Positions 47,560 through 59,389 are shown, counted from the first letter of the stretch. The stretch is DNA of 64,000 bases from Heterohyrax brucei (GCA_028571685.1 CM053141.1:52946333-53010332); one strand, 5' to 3'. Notes: generated from the sequence alone by a model not told the origin. Translations and numbers: made by a program.

Positions 47560-48350
47560 TGAATTTAAGTATTCCCTCTCCACTTCTTTTTGTCCCTCTT
47601 ATAGTTATTGTTTTTTAAGACATCAGATTGTTGGTCATACAAAGTATAGCTCAACCTAGATTTTTCTGGTTGTATCCCTGTGGTGTTGTTTAATATATTG
47701 TCTAGAAATCTGCATTGACTTGGTAGTTGGATCTAAAGGTTTGATAAGATCTAGGCTTAATTTTTGTTTTGTGATACTATTTTCTGGGTGGTTATTGGGC
47801 ATCCATCAGGAGGTACATAGTATCTTTTTGTCTCTCTTTTTGCTATGTTAGCAGCCACTAATGATCAATATGTAGATCCATTAATTTACTAGAAATTGTA
47901 GAATGGGGTATTTCATCTTCATTTGTTTGATGGAATAACTGTATAGAGAAAATTTGCCTCTTCTATTTGCTTATGTAGAGGTATAGTATAAATGGAAAAA
48001 GTCAGGGATGTAATTTATTTTCAAATTTTCAAAATAATGGATTAGATTCAATGCCTTAGAATCTTATACTAGGAAGCAATTATTGTATTTATTTATTATT
48101 ATTATGAATTCATGCATTTAAATGTATTTGGGATATTCCAGTCTATTGCAATGTTATCTTTATACTGCTCAAATTGTTCTTGTCTACCTAGCAGAGTCCT
48201 CTTTAATCTGACTCCTGAGTTCTTTTGATGTAATGTTACTTACTCTCTAGTATGATAAGATGTTCCAGGATCATTGTATACATTTCCTGCTCCAAACCTG
48301 AAGGTAAGTTTTTTTCTCTAAGGAGCTCTTCTCTTTGCTGGAAAATGACA
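47560..48350 (-). mobile_element. Ancient L1 3' end (L1M-like)
   Basis: Antisense relic; best landmark is GATGTTCCAGGATCATTGTA followed by TTTCCTGCTCCAAACCTG, a block found at the 3' ends of old mammalian L1s. The left border is approximate. Confidence 0.5.
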
Positions 48351-48367
48351 TTTCAAGACTACAGTCT

Positions 48368-48824
48368 TGTCATGGATTGAATTGTATCCCCCCAAAAATA
48401 TGTGTGTCAATTTGACTTGGCCATGAGTCCCAGTATGGTACCATTCCTCCCATGTGTTGTGAATCCTGCCTCTCTGATAACTGATGATGGAGAATGGGCA
48501 ACAGTTGTGTTAGTGAGGCAGGACACAAACTACGAGCTTGTGGAATAAAAGGGAAAATAGTGAGCAGAGGAAGCTGGGAACCTCACACCACCAAGAAAGC
48601 ACACCGAGAACAGAGCACATCTTTTGGACCTGAGATTCTTGTGCCAAGATGCTCTTCCTGAATTTGGACTCAGTGCACTGGACTGTGATGATTTGTCATA
48701 TTGAATGGACTTGGAATTTGTAGATGGATTTATGGCCTACCAGACTGTGACAATAAAGTTTCTCCTTATGAAACCTTCTACTCGTGGTCTTTCCTGTTGG
48801 AGCAGTACCGGGTGACTAAGACAA
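48368..48824 (+). repeat. LTR-like interspersed repeat (MaLR-like), copy 1
   Basis: Begins TGTCATGGATTGAATTGTAT with CCCCCCAAAAATATGTG next, and ends with GACTAAGACA. The middle contains AGAGCACATCTTTTGGACC. A second copy lies at 57884-58413 and a 3'-half copy at 50170-50368. Similar in outline to MaLR solo LTRs; family assignment is uncertain. Confidence 0.5.
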
Positions 48825-48894
48825 GCCTGAATATAGGAGCTCTCATTGCTACTGCGAGGTGTTTATGGGCCTTTTCAATGAACAGACCTAGGAA

Positions 48895-49545
48895 AGATTT
48901 TATTTTTAATAATATTTTATTGTATTTTAGGTAAAAATTTACATTCTCCTTTAACAAGTTTTACACAGATTTTTCTGTGCCATTGGTTGCTCTTTTTATA
49001 ATGTATCAGCGTTCACATTTTTTCCGTTCTCTTTCCATTGATCTACCTTCCCTTTCCCCCTCCTCACCTTCTCATCTCTTCTTTGGGTAAATGTTGAATA
49101 TTTGGCCTCATGTAGTTAATTGTTTAAAGGAACACATTAGTCACAGGTGATTTTTTTTTATTTCATAAGGCAGTCTATTGTTTGGCTGAAAGGTGACCTG
49201 CAAAATTCCAAGTTCAAAGAGTATCGTAGGGATATAGTGTCAGGAGTTCTTCTAGTTTCTGTCAGTCCAGTAAGTCTGACCTTTTTTAAGAAGTTGAGTT
49301 GTGTTTTACATTTTTATTCCAGGCTATTTTTTTTCTGTTGTGGCACTGATCAGAATGATCAGTAGTGGTAGCCAGGCACCACCTGGTTCTTCTGGTCTTA
49401 GGGTAGAAGAGGTGGTTGTTCGTGTTCACATTAGTCCTGTGGACTGGTTTCTTCCCTGAGCCTTTAATTTCCTTCATTTGTTTTTGTGCTATACAAGTAG
49501 ATACCACCAGTTATATCTTAGATGGCCACACTCGAGCTTTATCTT
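48895..49545 (-). mobile_element. L1 3' UTR fragment, different subfamily
   Basis: Antisense: T-rich end, then AAAAATTTACATTCTCCTTT, and the block AGGCACCACCTGGTTCTTCT that parallels 34327-34346 and 61611-61630 in the two larger L1s. Confidence 0.65.
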
Positions 49546-50169
49546 CGCTTCAAGGTAAGGGAAGTATTTGTGGCCATTAATTTTTTTTTTTTATAGTTTA
49601 AAGTAATTTTCCCTAGTGTGAGATATACATGAAACAGATGCAAATTGCTTCTTATAGCTTGTATTTCCAGTCCTTTGCATGTTAATGTCTATTTGTGTTC
49701 TTTGTCAGGTGTTTTTCTGAATAAGTTTTTTTCATCCCCATAGTTGATTTTGAGTTCTGTCCTTCATAAAACCTTTCCTTAGCAATCTTTCTTTAACTTA
49801 TAATTTCTTTAATGTTTTTAGTTTTAATTATATACTGTTCATATTCTTGCATTGTTCTGTGAATTCTTTTTCGCTCTTCTTGATTCTCACCCAAATTGTT
49901 TGTGTGTTATATTCTTCAGTAAATTTATAATAGTGCTAATATATAAGTATTCAATAAATAATTGTTGTTTGATTTTTGCATTGACCAAGAAAATACTTCT
50001 GAAATTGGCTGTTACCAAAATCTTATCTACGTTGGTTTCCCAGTGGATTTGTTCAATCATGACTTACCATGGCTAAATAAAGTGGCTAAAGAAATCTGGT
50101 TAAATTCAGTAGACTACTTTTTAAAAGTCATTTTTGCAAATGACATGTTCCATGAACCTAAAGCTCCTG
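49546..50169. other. Intergenic DNA, nothing recognised
   Basis: AT-rich with a T-run near 49579-49592. No gene seen. Confidence 0.5.
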
Positions 50170-50368
50170 AACTGAAATGACCTCAGCAAGGAAAGACTGA
50201 TGACAAAGATCTTCCTCCAGATCTGGCACAGAGAGAAAGGCTTCCCCTGGAGCCAGTACCCTGAATTTGGAGTTCTAGCCTGTTGGATTGTAAGAGAATA
50301 AATTTCTCTTTGGTAAAGCCATCCACTAACAGTATTTCTGTTATAGTATCACTAGAAAACTAAGACAC
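50170..50368 (+). repeat. LTR-like interspersed repeat, copy 2 (3' half)
   Basis: Matches the 3' part of the copy at 57884-58413: ATCTTCCTCCAGATCTGGCA, then TAAATTTCTCTTTGGTAAAG and CACTAGAAAACTAAGACA. Confidence 0.5.
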
Positions 50369-50984
50369 ATATCTTTATGAATTCTTCAGGCGTATACATG
50401 TCATTTAAGAAGGGAAAGCAAAAACAATTTCATATACTTGTGACCTTCTTTTCATGCAAGAAGAGTCAAGTATGTCAATGCTGGCGTAGTATGTGGTTAC
50501 CTGAAATTGATCGCTGGCACTCAGTGATACTTCTGGAGCCCTTCTGTTGGCTGCTTGTTTCTTCCTACTGTTTCTGCAATGGTGAACAGCTTGATAATCA
50601 GTATTTGCCAATATTTGTTTTGGTTGTGTTTTCAAAATCTTGTCTTAAGTTATGTAAATATCTTGTTAAAGACTGGCAGGCATCTGAATATGTTTTTAAA
50701 TCTACTTCTGAATTTTGAAGAGCTTGACACACTCCAAGAAATTGCTGCAATGTATTTTTCCACATAGCAAACATAAATACATACATTAGTTTTTGCATTT
50801 TTGGGGGTGGCCACAGATGATGTTTTCAGCTTCTTTAACATTAGCTTTTTGTGTCTGGTCTTCAGCAATATTTTCTAAAATATCTAGAATCTGAATGTAA
50901 GAGTCTAGGATTGGACTCATGACTACAACATGCATGTCCAAACATATATTAGAAGACATTTTAAAGCTCTGTTTTTGGTGGTGA
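50369..50984. other. Intergenic DNA with a possible old LINE or DNA-transposon relic
   Basis: Several open frames of 60-113 codons occur on both strands. The minus-strand reading at 50868-50598 has a weakly protein-like look but no motif I can name. Confidence 0.3.
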
Positions 50985-51495
50985 TGCCATTGCATGATTT
51001 ATGCTCATAGCAACACTGTGTGGTCCTGAGTCATCCTCACAACCATAGTTATACTTGAGCCAACTGGTGGAGCTGCTGCATCAATCCGTCTCATTGAGGG
51101 TCATCTTCTTTTTGCTGACCCTCTACTTTGCCAAGAATGATGTCCTTCTCCTGGGTCCAATTCCTCTTCATAATGTGTCCAAAGTATGTGAACCATCCTT
51201 GCTTCTAAGGAGGATTGTAGTCGTGCTTCTCCCAAGACAGGTTTATTCATTCGTCTGGCAGTCCATGGTATAGTCAATGTTCTTCACTGATACCAGATTT
51301 CAAAAGCATCAATTCTTTTTTGATCTTTCTTACTCGTTGGCCAGTTTTCATATGCATATGAAGCTATGAGAACACCAAGGCTTGGTTCAGGCACACCTCA
51401 GTCATAGGGTGGATCATTGCTTTTTTACACCTTAAGGAAATTTTTTTGCAGTAGATTTTACTTAGACCCATAATCAACATCTATACAAGCAGTGG
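50985..51495 (-). mobile_element. RTE fragment, left arm of an inverted pair
   Basis: Antisense RTE 3' half: CATTGAGGGTCATCTTCTTT, AAGAATGATGTCCTTCTCC, GTCTGGCAGTCCATGGTATA, CATATGCATATGAAGC. Its 5' end meets the 5' end of the sense copy that follows. Confidence 0.85.
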
Positions 51496-52045
51496 TCAAG
51501 AAAAGAGTATTGCATTAGGTAAATATGCTGCAAAAGTCCTCTTTGAAAGTGTTAAAAAGATGTTATTTTGAGTACTTATGTGATTTACCTAAGCCATGGC
51601 ATTTTCAATCACTTCATATGTATTTGAAAGCTAGATGGACAATGACTAAGGAAGATGAAAGAAGACCTAATGTCTTTGAATTACACTGTTGGTGAAGAAT
51701 ATTGAATATACCATGGATTGCCTCATGAGTGAATAAGTCTATCTCAGAAGAATTATAGCAAGAATGCTCTTTCAAAGCATGGATGGTAAGTTATTGTCTT
51801 ATATGCTCCGTACCAATTATGAGATGACACCTTTCCTTGGGGAAGCCATCATACTTCATAGAGAGTCACTGAAAAACGGGATGATCCACAATGAGATGGA
51901 TTGACAGTGGCTACACAATAGGCTCAAACGCAGCAACCATTGTGAGGATGGCATAGCATCAGGCAGTTTTTCCCTCTGTTGTACATAGGGCTATGAGTCA
52001 GAACCAACACCCGGTCAACAGAGCAGTAAGGCAACAAGGAGTGGA
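51485..52045 (+). mobile_element. RTE fragment, right arm of an inverted pair
   Basis: Sense RTE 3' half: AAGCCATGGCATTTTCAATC, GAATATACCATGGATTGCC, GAGATGGATTGACAGTGGCT, ending near GGGCTATGAGTCAGAACC. Together with the left arm it makes an inverted repeat with arms of about 500 bp and almost no spacer. Confidence 0.85.
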
Positions 52046-52653
52046 GATTCTGATGACCCAGAGTATGTTCTTGGGATTCTTTGTATTTTCTTTAGGACCA
52101 GGTCATAAAGACCCAGGTCTGTTTGCGTGAAGCAGAAAATAAAGATGAAGGCTAAGAGGAAAGATGGAAAACGGGAGAGAAAAGTAGTTTAATGCTAGTA
52201 CATAAATATCACCTTACTTCTTCTGCATCTGACTTTACTTCTTGTGGCCTGATGGTACTCAGGAATTCTCAGAGAAGGAAGGACAAAAGAAGGCTCTGCT
52301 TCATCTTATTGAAAAATTTAGAGAAGAGTTAAGACAAAGGGAGATGTGGCTGAAAGAAGAGAGCAAAAATTAGAGATGGAGGTGGGGGACTTTTGTTAAT
52401 CCTGGAACAGAAAAAGTGGAAAGGCAAAATAGAGTTGGTATGCAAGTGCCTTGTTTTAAACTCATAGAGATCTTTGCACTGTGGTTGAAGATCTCTGTAC
52501 AGAACTTGGAGTGAATGAATTCAAATGAAAATGCCCCATGAGGTCTAGCCCTAAGAGACTGTTTGTGAGAGTATCACATATTGTAAGAGTTTTCTGAATA
52601 ATGAGGCATGTGGGAGTTTGTGCTTTGTTTGAATGGAGGCTGTCAATCTGTAG
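52046..52653. other. Intergenic DNA, nothing recognised
   Basis: Purine-rich unique sequence; no gene or repeat assigned. Confidence 0.5.
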
Positions 52654-52803
52654 TAAACCAAAACCAAAGCAAATCCATTGCCACCAAGTCACTTCTAACT
52701 CAGGGATCCTCTAGGACAGAGTAGAACTGCCCCACAACGTTTCCAAGAAGTGCCTGGTGGGTTTGATCTGCTGACATTTTGGTTAGCAGCTGCAGCACTT
52801 CCT
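52654..52803 (-). mobile_element. AfroSINE
   Basis: Minus copy with AACCAAAACCAAAGCAAATC tail, CATTGCCACCAAGTCAC, AGTAGAACTGCCCCACA and TTTTGGTTAGCAGCTGC. Confidence 0.9.
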
Positions 52804-53485
52804 ACTTCTGTAAAAGTCTACAGCGACCTCCTTTTTATAGGAAAAGATCACAAAGGAGTTGATGTGTATATATGGAAAAATCCAAAGCTTCATAAAATGT
52901 ATGACAGTTAATCAGTGGTCGCTATGTTACAGTGCCAAAGATTAATGTATGTTCACATATGCTCATAACTGAGTTCCTGCTTGGCCGATTGAACTGTTTG
53001 TCATTGACACTAACAAAGTATAGCATAAGGATCTTGCACGTGTTACATATGTTTAAAATACATATGTAAATAAACATACATACCTGTATATTTTTAATGA
53101 GACTAAAGTTTTCATGCATTAAAATATTTCAGGATGTGTCTAATAAGACCTGAAATCTTTTTACAGATTGATGGAACTTATTATGACATTTATATACTCT
53201 AAATCCAATCATCTTGGCTTTAATGAAAATATTTTCCTTAAATATTTTGAAAGTAAAACATCTTCACTGAATCAAAACTGACATTTTAATTTGAACTCTC
53301 CACTCTGAAAAGAGTTTGCAGTCAAAATTTGTCATTAAAAAAACTTAATGAAATGAAAAATAATGATATGCTGGCTTGCTCTTGCAAGCATCTGGAATTG
53401 AAATGCTAAAGATATCATATTTTAATGCTCAGTTGGGTTCCTTCATCGCCGTGTAGGGATTACATGAGATTTAGCTCTCAGTGTA
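52804..53485. other. Intergenic DNA, nothing recognised
   Basis: AT-rich; no gene or repeat assigned. Confidence 0.5.
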
Positions 53486-53681
53486 GGTGCTCTGGCGGCA
53501 CAGTGGAGAAGTGTCCCCTGCTCCGTGAAAGGAGGGCAATTTGAACCCACCAGCCTGATTGGTGGAAAAAAAAAATGACCTAGTGATCTACTCCCATAAA
53601 TGTTACAGTCGAGAAAACTCTATGGGGCAGTTTTACTCTGTCGCATATGAGTCAGAATCAACTTGATGGCACACAACGACA
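53486..53681 (+). mobile_element. AfroSINE, second subfamily
   Basis: Plus copy: GCTCTGGCGGCACAGTGG head, internal A-run at about 53564-53573, ACTCTATGGGGCAGTTTTAC and a terminal CAACTTGATGGCACACAACG. Confidence 0.85.
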
Positions 53682-54213
53682 GCTCTTTGTACAGTGGAAA
53701 CAGCTGTGGACTTCAACGCAGGAGAAATGCATTCAAGACCAAGTTGTGTCACTTATCCAAGGGATGAGTTTGTTCAAGCCCCTTAATTTCTTCATCCCTA
53801 AAACTGAGATGACCATACATATGCCACAGAGTCTGTAGACAATATTGCGTGGAAAAGATAGTATCTCCTGTAAAACGTAAGAAGTTATTGAGGATACATT
53901 TCACACATTTCAGATTAAATAAAAATCAGCATACATTTTTTAACTATCTTCACTTCAAAAGGACTGCATAGTCAAGGTAAAGAAATACAGAAAAATAAAA
54001 TAAGCAAAAGGAAGAAGCTGAGAAATTACCCATAATCATTCCAAATGATTATGTATTACCTGTTTGTGCCAGGTTGATCTAAACTTGTACCTGTTCCTAT
54101 AGCTTTTCAAAGTATTCTTCCTTCTGGATATGCTGTTATGTGGTCTATTACCTTTCCTTTAACAGATTATGATCATGTTTGGGGACAATACGTTACTTTA
54201 TAGATTTGCACTA
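53682..54213. other. Intergenic DNA, nothing recognised
   Basis: The part 53690-53840 resembles an old MIR-type relic (GGACTTCAACGCAGGAG...), but weakly. No gene. Confidence 0.4.
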
Positions 54214-54243
54214 GCCAAGCCAAGCCAAGTGCCGTCGAGTCGG
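54214..54243 (-). mobile_element. Ultra-short RTE/AfroSINE 3'-end fragment
   Basis: GCCAAGCCAAGCCAAGTGCC followed by GTCGAGTCGG: three tail units and the terminal motif, about 30 bp. Confidence 0.8.
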
Positions 54244-54379
54244 ATCTAAGTTAATATATATTCCTTTCTGTGAAAAACTCATTTATAATTCACTCAACCA
54301 TTTCTAATTAGTTGAACAAAACTAGCGTGTTTACAGTCTTTGAACCCCCCCCCCAAAACACAAGACCACCACTACCACC

Positions 54380-54536
54380 ACCACAAACCCATTGCATTCA
54401 AGCCAATTCCTACCCATAGTGACCCTGTAGGACAGAGTAAAATTTCCCATAGGATTTCCAAGAAGCAGCTGGTGAATTTCAACTGCCAGTCTTTTGGTTA
54501 GCAGCTGAAAGCTTAACTACTGCACCACCAGGGCCC
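54380..54536 (-). mobile_element. AfroSINE
   Basis: Minus copy next to a short CCA-rich run: CATTGCATTCAAGCC, CCCATAGTGACCCTGTAGG, TTTTGGTTAGCAGCTGAAAG, ACTGCACCACCAGGG. Confidence 0.9.
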
Positions 54537-55309
54537 CTCAATCTTTCAAGAGAGGCATGTTCTCTTTTATTGATCTTTGCATACACTGGTATTCATGGAT
54601 GAAAGAGTAAACATTTTAAGGCTTTTGATACTTTTTTAACAACTTACATTCAAGGGGACTATGCCAATTTTTACTTTGCCCATCGATATAAAAAGGAGTC
54701 TGTTTTCTATATCAGTGAATATTGGGTTCTGCAATAATAATAATAATAATAAAAAAATCATGTCATAGGTAGAAAATATTATCTTACTCTTTCTAATTAA
54801 TGTTTCAAAATATCTATTTTTTAATAGTAACTAACATTGGTGGAATTTTTTCCTGTCTGTCATGTTGTGAGTGTTTTTCTACCTTCTCGTTTGCTTCTAA
54901 ATTTTGTTCATGATGCTTTTCTCAAAGGTACGTGTGTTTCTAATTGCCAAGTTAAACAAATCAGTTGATATCAAGTTAATTCAAACTCATGAGATCCCAT
55001 GTATGTAGGAGTCAAACTGTACTCCATAAGATTTTAAATGGCTGATTTTTTGCAAGTTGATTACCAGGCCTTTCTTCCTAGTTGCTTCTGGGTGGACTAA
55101 ATTGCTCACTCAAAAGTGCATTGCTGTTTTCACATTTAAGGGACACCAACTCATGCTTCATTTATCTGATATTATGAAAGGACAAGGAATTTTATCTAAA
55201 TAAATTTTTGAGGTAATTAAGGCTTGTTTTTGTAAAGCAGAACTTGGAAAAAGTAGAAAATCTTTCCAAACTGTATTACCTGTATTTTTTGCCTTATGTA
55301 AAATGTACT
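54537..55309. other. Intergenic DNA, nothing firm
   Basis: Contains an (AAT)n run at about 54737-54751. A possible decayed RTE/SINE end lies near 54955-55010 (GTTGATATCAAGTTAATTC). No gene. Confidence 0.45.
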
Positions 55310-55455
55310 GAATATAGTGATATGCCAGGCATTTCACACATATTTTCTTTTGTCCTAAAAGCAATTCTACAAAATAGTTGTTATTTATCTCCCTATATGA
55401 GGCCACTGAAATTGCAGAGATAATAAATAATTTCCTCAGGTTCACACAGCTTATG
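55310..55455 (-). repeat. MIR relic
   Basis: Antisense MIR features: TATGCCAGGCATTTCACAC, TTATCTCCCTATATGAGG, and a terminal CAGGTTCACACAGCTT. Confidence 0.65.
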
Positions 55456-55462
55456 AGGTTTC

Positions 55463-55828
55463 ATGCTGTTAAGCGCTGCCAAGTCTATTTTGACTCACAC
55501 TGACTCGATGTGCTAGAATGGAATGAGCCCATAGTCTTTTCTAGGCTGAGGTTGCATAGTGGTTAAGTGCTATGGCTGCTAAACAGAAGGTCAGCAGTTT
55601 GGCTCTACCAGGAGCTCATGAGAAACTCTGTGGGGCAGTTATAGTCTGTCTTGTAGGGTCAGTATAAGTTAGAATTGACTAAATGGCAGTGGGTTTAGGT
55701 TTTATTTTGATTTAATCTTCACAAGAGGAGATCTTCAGGTCTTTCTCCTGTGGAATCACTGGCTGGATGAGAAGCACTCAGGTTAGATAAGCAGCCAAGT
55801 GCTTAACCACTGCACCACCAGAACTTGT
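55463..55828 (-). mobile_element. AfroSINE interrupted by a second AfroSINE (nested)
   Basis: An antisense SINE occupies 55463-55545 and resumes at about 55725-55828 (CAGGTCTTTCTCCTGTGG, then GTGCTTAACCACTGCACCAC). Between them sits a sense SINE at 55551-55708 (GTTGCATAGTGGTTAAGTGC to ATGGCAGTGGGTTTAGG). The inner copy is the younger insertion. Confidence 0.8.
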
Positions 55829-55984
55829 TTTATGAGAGTTAAACCTGTGATCTGAGTCCAAATGTCGATCCTTTACTTTTTGTATTATACTATACTCAAC
55901 ACACTTCCATTGTGTGTTAATAGTCTGAGGCTCTTAAAGCCTATGTAGCTATAAAGAACTACATTTGTAGGAAGGTTCCTGTAC

Positions 55985-56665
55985 GGATTTCATCTCAGCA
56001 TCAATAAAACCCAAATCCTCACAACTGGACCAGTAAGCAGCATCGTGATAAATGGAGAAAAGATTGAAGTTGTCAAGGATTTTATTTTACTTGATTCTGT
56101 AATCAATGCCCTTGGAAGCAGCAGTCAAGAAATCAAAAGATATATTGCATTGGGAAAATCTGCTCTTCATAGAGTTGAAAAGTAAAGATCTCAATTTGAA
56201 GACTAGGGTGCACCTGACTCAAGCCATGGTATTTTTAATGGAATCATGTGCATGTGAAAACATGGACAATGAATAAGGAAGACAGAAGAACTGATGTCTT
56301 TGAATTGTGGTGGTGGAGAAGAATATTGAAGGTACAATGGATTGCCAAAAGAACAAACAGATTTGTCCTGGAAGAAGTGCAACCAGAGCATTCCTTAGAA
56401 GCAAGGATGGTGAGACTGCATCTTACATACTTTAGCCATGTTGTCAGCAGAGATTAATCCCTAGAGAAGGGCATCACACTTGGTAAAGTAGGTCAACAAA
56501 AAGGATGAAGACCCGCAACAAGATGGATTGACACAGTGTCTGCAACGATGGGGTTAAGCATAAAAATGATTGTGGGCATGGTGCAGGACCAGGCAGCATT
56601 TGATTCTGTTGTGTTTAGGGTGACTATGAGTCAGAACTGACTTGATGGTACCTAACAATTACATA
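55985..56665 (+). mobile_element. RTE-type LINE fragment (3' part)
   Basis: Sense copy: AATCCTCACAACTGGACCAG, AGAAAAGATTGAAGTTGTCA, CTTGGAAGCAGCAGTCAAG, GGAGAAGAATATTGAAGGTA, ending GTCAGAACTGACTTGATGGT with ACCTAACAATTA. It encodes decayed RTE C-terminal segments (WTMNKEDRRTD..., FVLEEVQPEHSLEARMVRL) with stops between them. Confidence 0.88.
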
Positions 56666-57883
56666 TTTATATGATAGCTGCTTTTTCTTTTCTAAATAGT
56701 TTTTACTTGTGCTTCCTCAGCTTGAGCGAAGTAACTTTAAATATATCTTGGGTTCAGCATACTTTCTTCTGACAATAGCAACGATAACGAATACATATTC
56801 TTAGAAGAGCCACTTTGTGTCAGCCATTGTAAGGATTACTTGGAGTGTTTAATGCCTTAATTGGTGGAGAGGATGGTAGATGACCAGGTCTGAAGAAAAT
56901 GACGTGTGAGAAAAGAGTAAAACTATTCTAAGCAAAGACTGAAAGGACTTTGTCTAATTAAAGCCCATGATTTGTTCTGCCTCAAACTGAGTCTCCTGAG
57001 TTTATTGATACGTGTATCATGATTTACAGTAAATACGTGTATCATGATTTACAGTAAATACTAGCTTTACTCAATGTATCTTTTTTGTCCTTACAATCCT
57101 GCAAACTAATATTATTATTCATTTTAATTCAGAGAACTGAAATTCAGAAGGAATAAATTACTTGTCCAAGATTCTATTGCATAGTTTGTGATTTTGATTC
57201 AGAACACTTGATTTACAGGTCTCTGGTTGAGTTGTCATATAAATAGCTTTCACATAACTGCAAAGTTCCTACATCACAGCATTCAGGGCTAAGAGCTCAA
57301 CTGAGAAGGCAGAAGGCAGGAATACGGAAAAAATTTCTGCTTATATGGTTTAAAAATATATGCATTTTAAAATAAATAATGCCACGACATCATGTCCAGA
57401 TTGAAATCATTCTTATTGAAAAAAAATCTAATCTTCTGTCAGTAATACTTGCCGCTATTACAAAGCAGTGTTCTGACCTTGATGAGAATTTTTACATAGA
57501 TTATGAACAATTACAATAGGGTAATGGTTAATAGTGATGATTCAATTTAATGTGTATTTATTATGCCTAGCTCTATGCTGTATGATAGGGTGGGAGAACA
57601 GAATATAGTTGGAGAAAAAGTACAAAAACTTTTAATAATTATACATTACAGGCTCCATCAGTTTATTACACTGTGGTGGCCTGCATGTTACTATAATGTT
57701 GGAAGTGATGCCTCTGATATTTAACATATGATTAAGTTCATCCCTGATGGACAGGTTTCAACAGAGTGTCCAGACCAAGACAGACCAGGAAGAGAAGTTT
57801 GACAATCTACTTCTAAAAATTAGCCAATAAAAATCCTATGGATCATAATAGAACACTGTCAACTCTTGTTCTGGAAGAGGAGC
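56666..57883. other. Intergenic DNA with a MIR relic
   Basis: A MIR-like antisense stretch lies at about 57085-57200 (AACTGAAATTCAGAAGG block). A perfect 25-bp tandem duplication lies at 57009-57058. No gene. Confidence 0.5.
57009..57058. repeat. 25-bp tandem duplication
   Basis: The unit beginning TACGTGTATCATGATTTACA occurs twice in direct succession without mismatch. Confidence 0.95.
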
Positions 57884-58413
57884 ATGGTCCTTGATTGAAC
57901 TGTGATCCCCCAAAAATACGTGTAGTCATTTGGCTGGGCCGTGATTCCCAATATTTTATGACTGTCCTCCATTTTGTGATTTTACTATGCCGCATGTTAA
58001 AGAGGATTAGGGTGGGACTATAAGTCCCTTCCTAAGGTTACCTCACTGTTCCATTGTAAAAGGAGTGTCCCTGGAGCATGGTTTGCACCACCCTTTATCG
58101 TTTCGTCTTACAAGAGATAAGAGGAAAGGAAAGCAAGCAGAAAATTGGAAACCTCATCTCATCAAGAAAGCAGCACCGGGAACAGAGCACGCCCTTCAGA
58201 TCAGAGGTTTCTGTGCCAAGATGTTCCCTGACCAAAGACTGATGCAATGCAAGGACTTTCCTCCAGAGCTGACAGAGGGAAAGCCTTTTTCCTGGAGCGG
58301 ACACTGTGAATGCAGACTTGTAACCTACTAGACTGTGTAAGAATAAACTTTTCTTCGCTAAAGCCATCCACTTGTGATATTTCTGTTAAAGCAGCACCAA
58401 TTGGCTAAAACAA
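57884..58413 (+). repeat. LTR-like interspersed repeat (MaLR-like), copy 3
   Basis: Head TGGTCCTTGATTGAACTGTG with ATCCCCCAAAAATACGTG; middle AGGATTAGGGTGGGACTATA; end AATAAACTTTTCTTCGCTAA with AGCAGCACCAATTGGCTAAA. The AATAAA near the end fits an LTR. Confidence 0.5.
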
Positions 58414-58871
58414 GCCCCTGGGCTGGAAGGCACTCAAAATACACCAGACCAAAAAAAAAAAAACAACCCGCTACCATCGAGTTGTGTCCACCTCAAAATA
58501 CACAGTGGTTGTGACAATAGAATTGAGCAGACTTACAATATGAGATGGCACAGGAGTGGACAACATTTTGTTCACCATCAGTCAAAGCCAATGAGATGAC
58601 AACTAACAATAACAATATGTATTACAAAATAATAATGGCAAACGTATTTATATTTACAAAGAGCTATCATATTAGATCTATCCCCATTCATACTGTAATT
58701 TCATGGCTATCACAAGAAAAAAATGAATTAGTAGTGTCGTGTGTCTAATCATCTCTTTTCACCAAGCCCAATTAGACATTTTGTTAGATTTAGATGGTAT
58801 CCAACAATTTTGACTGCTTTGATCAAATAAGGAGAAGTTTGTTTTAAACTTCAGCAGTATATTATTATTAG

Positions 58872-58975
58872 TACCTATCCAGTTAGCTTTGACTCATGGT
58901 GACTTTATGTGTAACAGAATGAAACATTGCTCAGTGCTGTGTCATCTTCATGATAGCTGGTACATTTGAGTCTTG
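58872..58975 (-). mobile_element. RTE 3'-end fragment (antisense)
   Basis: CCTATCCAGTTAGCTTTGAC, CTCATGGTGACTTTATG, AACAGAATGAAACATTGCTC. Lies just left of a sense RTE fragment at 59005. Confidence 0.7.
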
Positions 58976-59004
58976 GTTTCTGTCTTTCCAATAACATGCA
59001 TAAG

Positions 59005-59335
59005 CTGGATATTGGAGAAGGAAGATGGAAGGAAAATTGATGCAATCAGACCATGGTTATGGTGAAGAATGTTGAATATACTATGGATTGTTAAAAGAAT
59101 GAACAACTAGTCTTAGAAGAAATACAATCAGAATATTCTTGAAAGTAAAGAGTGGAGACCTTAGTTCCTTTACTTTGGACACATCATCAAGAAAGACAAA
59201 TCGTAGAAAACAATCCAAGTTTGATAAAATAGTCAGTGAAAATAGGGAAACAGTCGATGAGATAGACTGACATAGTAGTAATAACAATAGACTCCAATTA
59301 AGTAGCAGCATACAAATGTATAAAACTTGGTGGTC
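59005..59335 (+). mobile_element. RTE fragment (sense)
   Basis: GGTGAAGAATGTTGAATATA, GATTGTTAAAAGAATGAAC, TTTACTTTGGACACATCATC, GATGAGATAGACTGACAT. A second inverted RTE arrangement with the fragment at 58872-58975. Confidence 0.7.
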
Positions 59336-59389
59336 TGCTTCACAATGTATAATTTTTTTATCCTAATTTGAAATTTGCTATAATATCAC

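Noticed and set aside
50985-52045. Twin priming as the cause of the RTE inverted pair
   Set aside because: Twin priming leaves one 3' end; here both arms keep 3' terminal sequence.
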